From Phallus indusiatus (lineage: Eukaryota > Basidiomycota > Agaricomycetes > Phallales > Phallaceae): a stretch of 64,000 bases of DNA. The DNA lies in the NCBI GenBank assembly GCA_027605045.1, contig JAQFWX010000030.1, forward strand, positions 372,001 through 436,000, in the 5' to 3' direction. Numbering within the stretch: position 1 is the first letter of the stretch; every line of letters begins with the position of its first letter. The position numbers and the translations under genes are program-made. Below, piece by piece: positions 33,101 to 43,108 of the stretch. The notes under the pieces are model-generated. The model saw nothing but the letters and a program-made list of their open reading frames with translations. It was not told the DNA's origin and did not search any database.

Positions 33101-36100
33101 GTATCATCTTGAACACTAGATTTGATGTACGAAAACCGGTCCGCTAGAAGAGCTGTCGCTTGGAAGGATTTATATTGTGCTTTGGCGGCATAATTGGTAA
33201 TATAATATGTTATATGTCGAGAATCACTGCCATTTGTCAACAATTTGATGTCGTTATTGGACCGAGTCGCAAATAAAATTATAGGATTCCACGTATTCAG
33301 AAAACCATATTCTCGTTCAGAATACCATAGACCGGATTCGTAAACAATATCCTTTTCAGATAAAGGCCAAGGCGCACGGCGTTTACAACGAACTCTGCCA
33401 AACTTGTCTCCAATTAAACAAGCCGATGAATTGCATTTATGTACTTGAACTGAACGAACAAGGCTGAATTGAAGCGGATCTCGAATAGAACTGAAATTTT
33501 GCAAAGTCGGATTAATTGGACGGGAATATGCAGATGCGCGTTCTTTGTGAAATGTGCGCTGTTCCGATGACTCGTTGTCAAAATAGTGTTGGTTTAAACC
33601 ATGTAAATGAGATTTAATATTACGTCCAATAAAGTCTTCTAATTTGGAACGGAAGGCCTCGTCTTTAAGTTTCTCCAGCATTTCCGATGACGAAGGAGAA
33701 CCAAGTAACCACAAGAGCATATGAAGATGGAGACTTCCTCTGTTCTGAGCCTCTACCAAACCCACATAACCGTTGATTTTACCAAATATGCCCCTCTCAC
33801 GTTGTATATGTCCCGTTGAAGATACTCGAATGCCCAACAGATCTTGTAGTATCAAATTAATAATGCGGAAAAAAAATTTCGTGGCCGCGTAAGGATTCGA
33901 TGTGCTATTAGATAGCCGTTCTTTAGTATCTGGGCCGCGGGAAGCATCAAACGAATCTAAACTGATATTGCAACCAGAATATATTTGGACGATAGGATCG
34001 TTAACGTCGTCGCAAGTGATTGTCATCCAAATATTTGCGGGGTTAGCCATTAAAGACATGCCATAAATTTTAGAACGGTTGGCCATTCGATTTTCATCTG
34101 TACCAGAAACATGTCTACGAGTAGCTTTGACGAAAGTTTTGAGGGTCCTAACGGCAGGATTCGAAGGAAGTTCACCCCGACGTTCTTCTTTTATGGCTTG
34201 TTGGAGAATGGCCGGGGTGATAGAATGTATAGAATATTCGAATCGTTTGAAATCAGAGCGTTTCATCTATTTAGTCATGTAAGTATATAAAAATCTAAAA
34301 TAAATCGTCTTACTTGTAATTGAGCTCCTAAACAAACTTGGCGTTTCTGAATGACATTGAATATGATGGATAAAAACATAGTGTTTTTGGCAAAACGACC
34401 GTCGTCGTATCGTAGCGACCATCGCGCGTGTTCTACATAAGATAACGGTTGAGGCCTATCAATCTCAAAGCCACCCATACCATAAGGAAAAAGGTATGGA
34501 AACGCTCCTAATAAATGATTAATGCCTTCTGAAGAACAAGACACGAGCCGACCAGAGTCATCTCTTCTACCATATTCGTTTACGTGAGATCCGCCTCGTA
34601 AAACAGCATAAGCAGGTTCACGAGACATAACTTCTTCGGCAGAATTCGAGAGGGCTTGGGTAAGAAGATCCGAATCAGTTATATCGAACCCATCTACATC
34701 GACGATAGCATTTTCATTCAAAGGAATAACAGTAGGATCTGAAAAAATCATACAGAAATCATTTAATGACAATAACATGGGTTGTATATTAGGCATAAAC
34801 GTACCCACTGAAACGCCCGAATCGTCATTATGAATAATAGGATCGGATTCTGGGTATTGATCGTCACATTCTTCATCTGAATGTACTGCATCATTAGTAT
34901 GGATATTAGATTGTTTTTCGGCATTGGATACGAGTATAGACGAATGTTTGATATTATGCGAAATAGAGTCTGGAACATCATCTTCCGGCAAACGAGATAA
35001 TATAGATTCGTCGATAAGAATGTCCTCATAGAAAGGGTTATTGTTTTTTAGCCATATCAAAGCATCCAACACGCGCCGTCGTCGAACCTGACACAATCCT
35101 TTGATAGTATTTTCCGGTTTTCCTCGAGGACCGACAACGGTAACACTGAACAAAGACGCAAGAATTTCTGGAGGCCTCGGCATTAAATTGCCTTTTATCA
35201 TGTCATGAATCCCGGATGTGTCCAAAGTGTACGTAGAAACATTTCCACGTAAACCAAAATTTACACCCCAATCCTTCCAATAACGAGCGTTGGGAGATTT
35301 AGGATATAGTTTGACGATATACGCCGAGGGATAATAGATAGATATCAAAAGTCGCTCCGGTATTGTAAGCAATTTTAATTCCAACGGTATGTCACCAATC
35401 CACATCTTGTTGGCCAGACTATATTTCGGAATCTTGTTTTCACTCAAAGCCGTGAAACAAGATTGGCAAAATCGCAATAATCGACTCTCATTATCCATCG
35501 CATCAACACAAACAGGGTGAAGAAGCATATCATCGCATAACACATGAGAAGGGTGCGGCTCCAACGGTTTCAATCTATGCTTGTTCGGAATGTCGTCTAT
35601 TGATAGCTCCAATGTATCGATTTCATCAAAACGACCTGCACAAGAAGCACAGACGGCTTGCCGGACAAAAACATCTCGACAATGGTCATTAAAAAGTCGG
35701 AGACGATCGAATTGATGTTGTTCAGGAACGATGTCGGGAAAGTCGATATCGTCGTCGCCACCAGCCAACTTCTTCTCCCTCAAAGAACGATAATAATCGA
35801 AGCATTTGTTCCGTTTCGAATTGCGACGATCTTGACGAACATATTCTTTCCATTCAGGGATGCGATTGATAATGAACCGAACAACGTCTTCATCTAATTT
35901 TGCGACTTCTCGCATAAACGCAGATCGCCAATGAAAAACTTTCCATGGTAAATCGATATTTAATTCTTTGAACATGGATCGGATGTTTTTCATAGACAAT
36001 CCTTTGAAGATATCTTCTAAATCCGTTTCTTTAAAATTATTTGATGAAAAAACACCGGTGAGGTCGCTGGATGAAATCTGCGAAACTATCTCATTGAAGC

Positions 36101-36359
36101 GAAAATCCTCCAATGTAAGGCAATATTGAACGAAGGCATCTCTTGATCGCAAAGCCCTGGGAGGCAAAAGACGTGCGAGATTAGACAAAATTTCGCGAAT
36201 GCTTTTCAAAGTGAAACCACGAATATAAGGTTGGATATCACCCATGAAAGGAACGACGAATAGGTGGAAAATTTTCGACGACGTAATTTCATGTACACGG
36301 ATAAAATGATTAACCCGTATGACCCGTGTTGACTTCCTTTGATCCGTATCGCCATTCAT
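30190..36359 (-). CDS. Helitron Rep-helicase (HUH nuclease plus PIF1 helicase), about 1,999 aa
   Basis: Exons 34314-36359, 32894-34266, 32760-32844 and 30190-32685 total 6,000 nt; the third donor is gtcggt, weaker than the rest. The N-terminal region has paired Cys motifs (CASC, CQSC) and a DUF6570-like block (ANKMWIGDIPLELKLLTIPE). The Rep domain shows the metal-binding LHLHMLLWL (HUH type) after VGLVEAQNRGS, and the two-Tyr motif TYYITNYAAK. The last exon is a PIF1-family SF1B helicase: Walker A CGSGGVGKST, motif Ia TATSGVAA, Walker B IIDEVSM, motif III GDFHQFPP, and the C-terminal YVALSRG. I see no stop or frame break, so the element may still be able to move. Confidence 0.93.
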
Positions 36360-36978
36360 CTACTCAATTAATTCAAACATACTAAATTTAGACAGGTGCG
36401 TCTTAACCTCACGAACTAACGAACTAACTAATATACATAGATATGGATGCAACAAACCAATCTTCGAAACATGTCACACCCGTGAACGAAATCATCCGAC
36501 AAAATATCGCTAACAATAAAATTGTTGCTTATCATCATAATCATAAGGACCACTGCAAATATGTCAGGAAATACATTCATAAAGAAAGTCAATCAAACGC
36601 GGATAGTGTAACCACTCACGACTCAACGTCTAACTAAACAAGTTCCGAACTTCCGATAATAGTAAGCCTAATAAAGCTTTCGAAACCATTTATTCATTGA
36701 ACTGAACTCAACAGGAAACGTAAAGAACTTTATTCACACATATAACGTGTTAATTGAAAGACAAACTCAATTTTTTTCGAATATATAAATTAGCTTTTTC
36801 ATACACCGGTTATCGACCTAAACAATATATTAACTACGATAATAAGCGGCCTTTAAAAAACTGTCCAAACTCAGACTAGTGATCAAAACCTACGAACTTT
36901 CATACTCAGTCAAACTCAGATTGCGCTCAGATTTAGCACCAGATCCAATGACATGGTAGAGCCCTGCTGGTGCAGGGA
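36360..36978. other. Helitron 5' region upstream of Rep-helicase
   Basis: Holds the presumed promoter of the transposase and the 5' terminus. A 64-codon plus-strand ORF (36443-36637) has no support. The right end forms a hairpin (CCCTGC-tggt-GCAGGG at 36962-36977) that overlaps the 5' terminal repeat. Confidence 0.5.
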
Positions 36979-37027
36979 ACTATCTACGCAAGCGCCCACA
37001 CTTAGTGTCGCTGACTCTACGTTCGAC

Positions 37028-38508
37028 ATAAACACAGCCTATGGCCCTTTCTTTTATTACACCATGCACTAACCTTTGGTGTGTGTTTGCATATACACAG
37101 ATTTGTATTTTGTCTCGCAATTTATTCACATCAGACAACTTTATTTCAGTTTTAATAGGACGTTTCGTCGAGAATATATTTTTTGATCTTTTGAATAATT
37201 TCAGACTCTGCAAATTGAGTTGTATTCATCACGGATTGCTATTCAATTGACAGCTGTAAATTTGTTTTCTGAATACTTTTTTTAGGTTATTCCTTAAATG
37301 ATCAGTGCTCAGTGCTCAATTTGCGTTAGCGCTCGTTGAGCATTTTGTTTTTAACACGACTATGCATAAGACCTGAAACGAAACTGCCATTAAGATATTT
37401 TAATAACTCGGCGAGGCCGTAAATTTAAACTTCAATCACAGTACTTACTATTATTCAACTCGACTGATAAAACTTCATTCTCCTCCTTCTCAAATTTCCA
37501 CTTTCTAAATCGAATTCTGTGAAGCTAACAAACCTAGTTGCAATTCGATTGTGTCTACGTATGCAGTTTACAATACTAAGAGCTATGACTGGGCAAACTT
37601 CAAACTCAGATTTGGTTCCAGATTCACCACCAGACGCCGCATATAAAGCCCTGCTTCTTTTCCACAACTCTACTTACCACAACCATAAATATCCACTCTT
37701 TTACCACAATCCTTTCATGATAGCGACAATGAGTATTATAGCTTCTTTATACCAGAACTCTACTTACCACAACCATAATATCCACTCTTTACTACAATCC
37801 TTTAACGACAGCGACAATGAGTATCATAGTAAGCCATTAATGCATATAACTTGTCATATCTGGTCTAATCTCAGTAGACGATACACAACCACTTTTACAT
37901 TGGAATACACAGGAACCATCTTTGTCGGCATGCGTCACAATTACGACGTGTGATCCAATTTTCCCCGATTTCTCCACGGGCACTTTCGAGCCTAAAATTT
38001 CCCTGGCGGGTCCAGACCTGCTCGGACCAAGAAAATTTGCAGAAATCGCGTTCGGTATTATTCTATTTTTCGTCACATGGCAGCTGGTGGTAGACCCCGC
38101 GGTTGCCCACCCAAGAGAAAAAAAAAATACTATTTGTCATTCTTTCGGGAGTGGCAAGTGGCTTTTCTTTCATATGGAATGCCATGACGCAACTTTGGTT
38201 GGCTTCAGAAAATACTCTTTTTGTGTCTTTCATTCATAACAAGGTGGTCTCTCCTTCATATGGTGCAATATAACGAAAATTCTGGTTTGCTTCATTTTCT
38301 TCACCATAATCAATAGCATAACTAATTATTTGTGAATCAGGACTGACTATTCTATAATGCCTCCTCCCGGTTCCAACCCCCCCCCCCTTACTTCCCCCAG
38401 TCCCAATGCACCCTTTCCCGGCTCCGATGCTCCTCCCCCTCCCCTTCCTAACGCCCTTCCCGGTTCTAATGCCCCTCCCCGTTGGGAGGTTCATCTATGA
38501 CTCAGCCA
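37028..38508 (+). pseudogene. Hypothetical membrane-protein locus, right paralogue (degenerate)
   Basis: Second copy of the 24.2-25.5 kb locus, same orientation. The frame from 37561 reads MQFTILRAMTGQTSNSDLVP and stays open longer than the left copy, partly because an internal segment of about 90 bp is tandemly duplicated (about 37651-37740 and 37741-37829, both containing 'actctacttaccacaacc'). The later block GTFEPKISLAGPDLLGPRKF is followed by WQLVVDPAVAHPREKK. An A-run at about 38121 then shifts the frame away from the hydrophobic segment still readable in another frame (ILFVILSGVASGFSFIWNAM). A Pro-rich, C-homopolymer-containing stretch follows at 38360-38490. Confidence 0.5.
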
Positions 38509-39154
38509 GGGCAATTAGCAGATCTCCACGAGATACAAGCGTCGAGGACACAAAGCGAATAAGGAGACGTCGATGGATAGAGCAAGGGTCATCTAGCGCT
38601 GTATGTACCAAGACTCTGCGACATAAACAGTATTTGATTACGTTGTCTGTCTTCGCGGACGTATAGGTTTCTTTCTTCATTGTTACTGTCATCAACCATA
38701 GATTTGGGGTAAGGTGTCTCCGTCTCGTCTTTTTGCTTTGTTCTTATACAAGATTTCTCAATCAAGGCCTGTCATTTGAAATTGATATCATTGCGTAATA
38801 CGGTCTGTAGATAAAGAGGGTGGAGCAATTGAGAGTTTAATTTAAGGATGGAAGGTTGAACAGGGATAATAGGTGCTTTCATCAAAGCATTTCAATAATT
38901 TCGAACTCGACTAATTAAATTTCAAACTTCGTTTCCTCCCTCTTTCCATCTTCGCCGTTTATGTAACCAAAACCCAGATTTTGAGGAATAATTTCACCCC
39001 TGTCTGTGCAAGTGTCGCGTTAACATGAGAACGTGACTATATGCACTTTAACACTTTCTGGTGGGTGGGTTACTCTTCACTTCTTCGTTTCTTGTCTTTC
39101 TCTTTCTGATAAAATCATCAAAGCCGTGGCGTTCCCTCGACGTTTTTCTGGGAT

Positions 39155-39742
39155 ATGAAAGCAGTTCATTCACGATTCCATATATTCAATTGTTCCATAT
39201 GGCTGGAACATGCTTGGAGAACGACTTTTTTTCGAGTCCCCAGAGCTCAACTCCCCTATCCTAGGCGAACATACTTTGCAACATCCTTCCGGTCTTTTTC
39301 ATTGACGCACCGCACCCTGCTCGAACGCTATGCTGAGCAAATAGACAATTTCATTTTTCATATTGCAAACTGCCCTCTGATACAAAAGGCCTTATGTAAC
39401 GCTCATCCCGTAGACTTTGACAAGCTCGGATCTGAAAAAACCAACATCATGGGCATGCTCGTAACCTGTGTACTATTTGATCGGCTTTGCTGGGCTCTGG
39501 GTATCTGCGTACCTGCCCTATTTCATCAAAAGCGGTTTCGGTTTGAGGCGTCATTGGAACCTCGCGATTACGCGGACGCTCTTGAATCATTGGACCGCAT
39601 CTGCTCCACTATCAGCATTGAAGACAATCTTGAAACTGTCTTGGATTCACGGTTCAAAACTATTGCAGAGGGTGTCCAAGTCAGGACCCTGAGCCCTCCA
39701 TCCAGATCAAATTCTGTAAAGCTAATCTTAGTCGCAATTTGA
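39155..39742 (+). CDS. Hypothetical protein, unplaced
   Basis: An open frame of 195 codons containing TLLERYAEQIDNFIFHIANC and YADALESLDRICSTISIEDN. I recognise no domain. The 3' part overlaps a third copy of the sequence found upstream of the 24.7 and 37.6 kb loci ('agtcgcaattTgactgtg' type, about 39716-39750), so the frame may end in repeat DNA. Weak support; kept because it is the longest frame between 38.5 and 40.5 kb. Confidence 0.25.
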   Translation: MKAVHSRFHIFNCSIWLEHAWRTTFFRVPRAQLPYPRRTYFATSFRSFSLTHRTLLERYAEQIDNFIFHIANCPLIQKALCNAHPVDFDKLGSEKTNIMGMLVTCVLFDRLCWALGICVPALFHQKRFRFEASLEPRDYADALESLDRICSTISIEDNLETVLDSRFKTIAEGVQVRTLSPPSRSNSVKLILVAI

Positions 39743-40140
39743 CTGTGCCTATGTAAATATTCCGTGTACAATAACAGTTATAGTCTCAGTTCTCAAGAAA
39801 TCATCAGAATCATGGACCCACACCCTGCCACAATGCAAATGTCGCTTCAATACTTCTCCTCGGATGAGCTCGCTTACCTCAGCGCCACGAGCATCCAGTC
39901 AGGTTTTGTGTCAATGATTCAGCGGACATTGAAATATTTTATACGTCCGTACTTTTGTACCAAATCCACTTCAGCCTGGCATTGGTCTCTGTATATGAGC
40001 AAAACCCCCCCATGAATGGCGAGTTAGAGTAGCGGAAAGTGAGGTTGGTGATCGGACTCCGATGAACGTTTCGGCTACCTCGAAAGCAAGGTGATTCTAA
40101 GGTGATTCCGGTGAAAAACATCGCGCCCCATAGACAGCGT

Positions 40141-40336
40141 CGGTGTCCGAGGAGATAACAGGTCTAGTTCGGACCCAGTCCCTACTTTCCCACGCGTTTA
40201 GGAAGTCCTATGGCGTTCTGGCTTGTGTCCTCTTAGCTCCTCTTGGGCCAAGCCTCAATGTAGAGACTCGGTTCAAGTCTAACCGAGTCACGGCACCGAC
40301 GATGTGTTACTAAACTTGGTATCTCCTCGGACACCG
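40141..40336. repeat. MITE-like element with 17-bp inverted ends
   Basis: CGGTGTCCGAGGAGATA at 40141-40157 is exactly complementary to TATCTCCTCGGACACCG at 40320-40336. Inside is a second perfect hairpin, GACTCGGTT-caagtct-AACCGAGTC (40265-40289). One more copy of the right end, with a single mismatch, follows at 40375-40391. No coding capacity. The structure suits a miniature inverted-repeat element. I could not identify a clear target-site duplication. Confidence 0.6.
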
Positions 40337-40457
40337 CGAGGCACAGTACGAACAGATGTGCTCTCAGACGTTGGTATCTCCTCGGACATCGTACATGGGC
40401 AACACTAATGCCGCAACACGTGTATGCTCTTTGTCTCGTAGGCTTTCAAATCTGGTA

Positions 40458-40518
40458 TGTACGCGTCAATGGGTCGGCATATTATCTGCTGCCAGTGTAC
40501 GCGTCAACGGATCGGCAT
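40458..40518 (+). promoter_or_regulatory. Duplicated promoter motif shared by SDR genes
   Basis: A 23-bp string beginning TGTACGCGTCAA and ending TCGGCAT occurs at 40458-40480 and 40496-40518. One copy stands at 47255-47277 before the second SDR and one, inverted, at 60795-60817 before the fourth. The third SDR has none. All lie 80-145 bp before the start codons. Confidence 0.55.
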
Positions 40519-40557
40519 GGCTTGCTAATGTGATTTCATTTTAGTGACCTTCGTGCG

Positions 40558-40566
40558 TATATATAA
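40558..40566 (+). promoter_or_regulatory. TATA box of SDR gene 1
   Basis: TATATATAA, 35 bp before the ATG. Equivalent boxes are at 47341-47349 and (minus strand) 60723-60731 in front of the paralogues. Confidence 0.6.
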
Positions 40567-40600
40567 CGAGACCCAAGCTCGCAAGTTTGGTCAAGTCAAA

Positions 40601-41690
40601 ATGGCAACTCTCGAGAACAAAATCATCCTCATCATCGGCGGTACCTCTGGCATAGGCTTCGGCGTCGCAGAAGCTTGTCTCAAATCTCATGCCCAAACTG
40701 TTATTGTCGCTTCTTCTAACAAAGATCGTGTCCAGAATGCTGTCAAGAGATTGACGGAGGCGAAGCTTGGATCTGGACAGATCAAAGGCCATGTCGTCGA
40801 TGCGTTGAAGGAAGAGTCTCTGAAAACATTGTTGGAACAGGTTGGGGAAGTTGACCATATCGTCGTAACAAGTGGTCGGCCTGCCGGAAATATGCAATTC
40901 CCTGCTGTCGAACTTGACGCTGCCAGAAGTATGTTTTATCTTCACATCCTTTATCAATATGATTAAAATCCGATTCAGCCGTTTTCGATGAGAGAGTATG
41001 GGCATTAGTCGTCATAGCCAAGTACGCCAAAGTCCGTCCTGGAGGATCCATGACATTCACCAATGGTTCGTGATCCTTTTATTTTTTTTTATTTGAGGAC
41101 AATCTCAACTGCTTCTATAGGAACACTGTCTACTAAACCTTTCCCTTCATTCTCCTTCGCGGCTGGTATGCATTCGAGTCTCGAAGGTTTGACTCGAGGA
41201 CTAGCTGTTGATCTTGCGCCAATCCGTGTAAACGCTATCAGCGTTGGTGTTGTAAGTTGCCTGTTCTTTTCCCCTCCCAAGTTGCATTCTAATGTCTTTT
41301 TATCAACGCTCAAAAGATCAAGACGGAGGTATGTTATGGATTGATTTAGATCGTACTTTATATTTATATCATTCTCATTGATATTGTACAGATATGGGAT
41401 GCGATCCCACAACCCCATAGAGACGCGTTCCTCGACGGCAGCAACATGCTTGTTGGACATGTTGGAATGCCCGATGATGTACGTTGCATGACATTGCATC
41501 TTCTTCCCGTAGCTAATCACGTTGTACATCAGCTCGCCGAGGCTTATCTGTTCCTTATGAAGTAAGTGCAGCTTTTCCTTTTAAATCAACGAAGAGTGTT
41601 CTGAATGTATTATCTTTTGGTAGATGCGGCTTTATCACCGGGCAATTGATTGTGGCTGATGGTGGACAGATTCTCAAAGCTAAAGTCTAA
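40601..41690 (+). CDS. Atypical short-chain dehydrogenase, copy 1, seven exons, 246 aa
   Basis: Exons 40601-40928, 40979-41065, 41121-41251, 41317-41328, 41392-41478, 41533-41561 and 41624-41690 give 741 nt. The NAD(P)-binding motif is IIGGTSGIGFGV at residue 10. The segment IRVNAISVGV, the closing ITGQLIVADGG and overall length are classical SDR. The catalytic YxxxK is absent: the place is taken by FAAGMHSSLEGLTRGLAVDL. The middle Asn of the usual NAG is VTSGR. Atypical SDRs of this 'no Tyr' kind are known in bacteria and fungi, often of unknown activity. Exon 4 is 12 nt (IKTE). This copy lies outside the inverted duplication that holds copies 2 and 4. Confidence 0.88.
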
Positions 41691-43108
41691 AGTTCTGTAG
41701 AGCTCTTATCGTTTTCTTTTGTAGTTAATAATTCTGGTATCAATTTATTTGGTGATCTTACTATTTACTCTTGTGCTTGCCGCCTGAACGCAAAAAGCGT
41801 GATGCCGGAAAGAATGACAAACATCAACGAACCCAAGTTTGGAAGGTATGCATGTATTGTTACGATCCATTTGGATTCAAATTTACTACAGTGCTGATGA
41901 TGATCTGGTAAACCGCTGGGGGCTGACATCGCGAGGTTCGGTACGACTCGCAAACTTCAACCATACAGATGTCAAACTCACATCTTGTTACATGTTCAAC
42001 GCTCACTGTACTAAGAGACATAACCTTCATCGCCCTAACGATAGATCGAGATATATTTATGTAAGTGGAAGGGAAGCAAAGGAAAAGTAAGAATGACATA
42101 CACCGAATGCTATGCTATGGTGTACATACATACGCTCGGACGGCGGATCCCCCGGTAGACCTTTTGATGCAATGCATTTGACGACCATGCGGATATCATG
42201 ATGAACGGGGAATATTAGAAGAACAATTAATGAAGCAGAAGCAAAAGAAACTTGAGTACCATGGCCAAAAACGACCAACCAAGCTCATTAGTGCTAGTAG
42301 CAACGTTCAGTTACAGGTACGTCATAGTCAATATTTAATTGAATGCACGTATATGACTTTCGCCAGTTTTTCCATGCGTTAAATTGCTGTATTGCGGACA
42401 GACTTGGGTGTTAGGGTGTGGTCGAGACTCCTTTTCAGGGTTCCACACAAGGCTCCACTTGACCGGGCGAGCTTCAAGGGATACAATCAGAATTCCTGTG
42501 CCGGTAGTTCAATTGTTGAACAGATGGTGAGTAGGGTATTTGGTTTGTTCAGCAGGGTGAAGTACAAAATTTTATTTTCGTAGTTATATGTGACTTTTCA
42601 CTGAAGGATCCGAAGTCTCGCTAGTAGTAAATGCATTTGACATAGTTTTACTTTGGCAACGGTCGGTACTGTGATGTCGCCAGTGGAATTTTTTTATTCT
42701 GCTTGTTCAATTTAATTTCTAAAGAATTCACTTATTACTTATTTCTTGACTTCCTTTCGTAACGTTTGCTTCATGCCCGAATTAATACAAGGTATTGATC
42801 AGCCGGGGATTTGAAGCCCCTCTAAGTTGTCATCTAATCTGCCGACTGCCATGGAGCATTCAAGTTCCGGAAGAAAAGAACAAAGCCAACAAAGCCTCAG
42901 GTTAGGAGTATTATTTCAATTGTACAGGTATGTACGTATGAATTAATGGTGACAATAACTCCACTGAAAGGGCACTCTCTCCCGATGCTATGTATGCGCA
43001 AAAGGCATTTAAACCAACTTCGAACACCCCATCTCTTCACTTGTCCTCAAGTTCTCTAACATTCAGACTCACTTCTGTTAGCTTTCTTCTATAAACCTCA
43101 GTTCAAAT
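41691..43108. other. Intergenic before the KR-repeat gene
   Basis: About 1.4 kb. Several minus-strand ORFs near 41765-42278, one ending in a hydrophobic stretch (MFVILSGITLFAF), suggest a possible small membrane protein, but I could not join them with valid splice sites in frame. The right end is the promoter of the secreted-peptide gene. Confidence 0.4.

Larger units (their letters stand above)
26843..36978 (-). mobile_element. Autonomous Helitron (Helitron2-like ends), 10.1 kb
   Basis: The element lies on the minus strand. Its 3' end is CTAG (complement of 26843-26846) followed by host T. Just inside is a hairpin GCCGCC-cgtc-GGCGGC (complement of about 26848-26863). The 5' end begins TCCCTGCACC (36978 downward). 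The same TTCCCTGCACC string is found inverted at 26866-26876, 23 bp inside the 3' end. Such asymmetric terminal inverted repeats and T|T insertion are features described for the Helitron2/Helentron group, whereas CTAG and the GC hairpin are canonical Helitron marks. It carries one Rep-helicase gene and at least three other spliced genes. Flanking host bases are A at 26842 and A at 36979 on the plus strand. Confidence 0.9.

Noticed and set aside
36443..36637. 64-codon ORF at the Helitron 5' end
   Set aside because: Short, Asn/His-rich, opposite to the transposase and without a family; most likely chance.
41765..42278. Spliced small membrane protein on the minus strand
   Set aside because: The hydrophobic pieces could not be joined by GT-AG introns without stops.
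42790..42870. A T-arm-like string (GGGGATTTGAAGCCCC) suggesting a tRNA on the minus strand
   Set aside because: No matching acceptor stem, D arm or anticodon arm could be folded around it.
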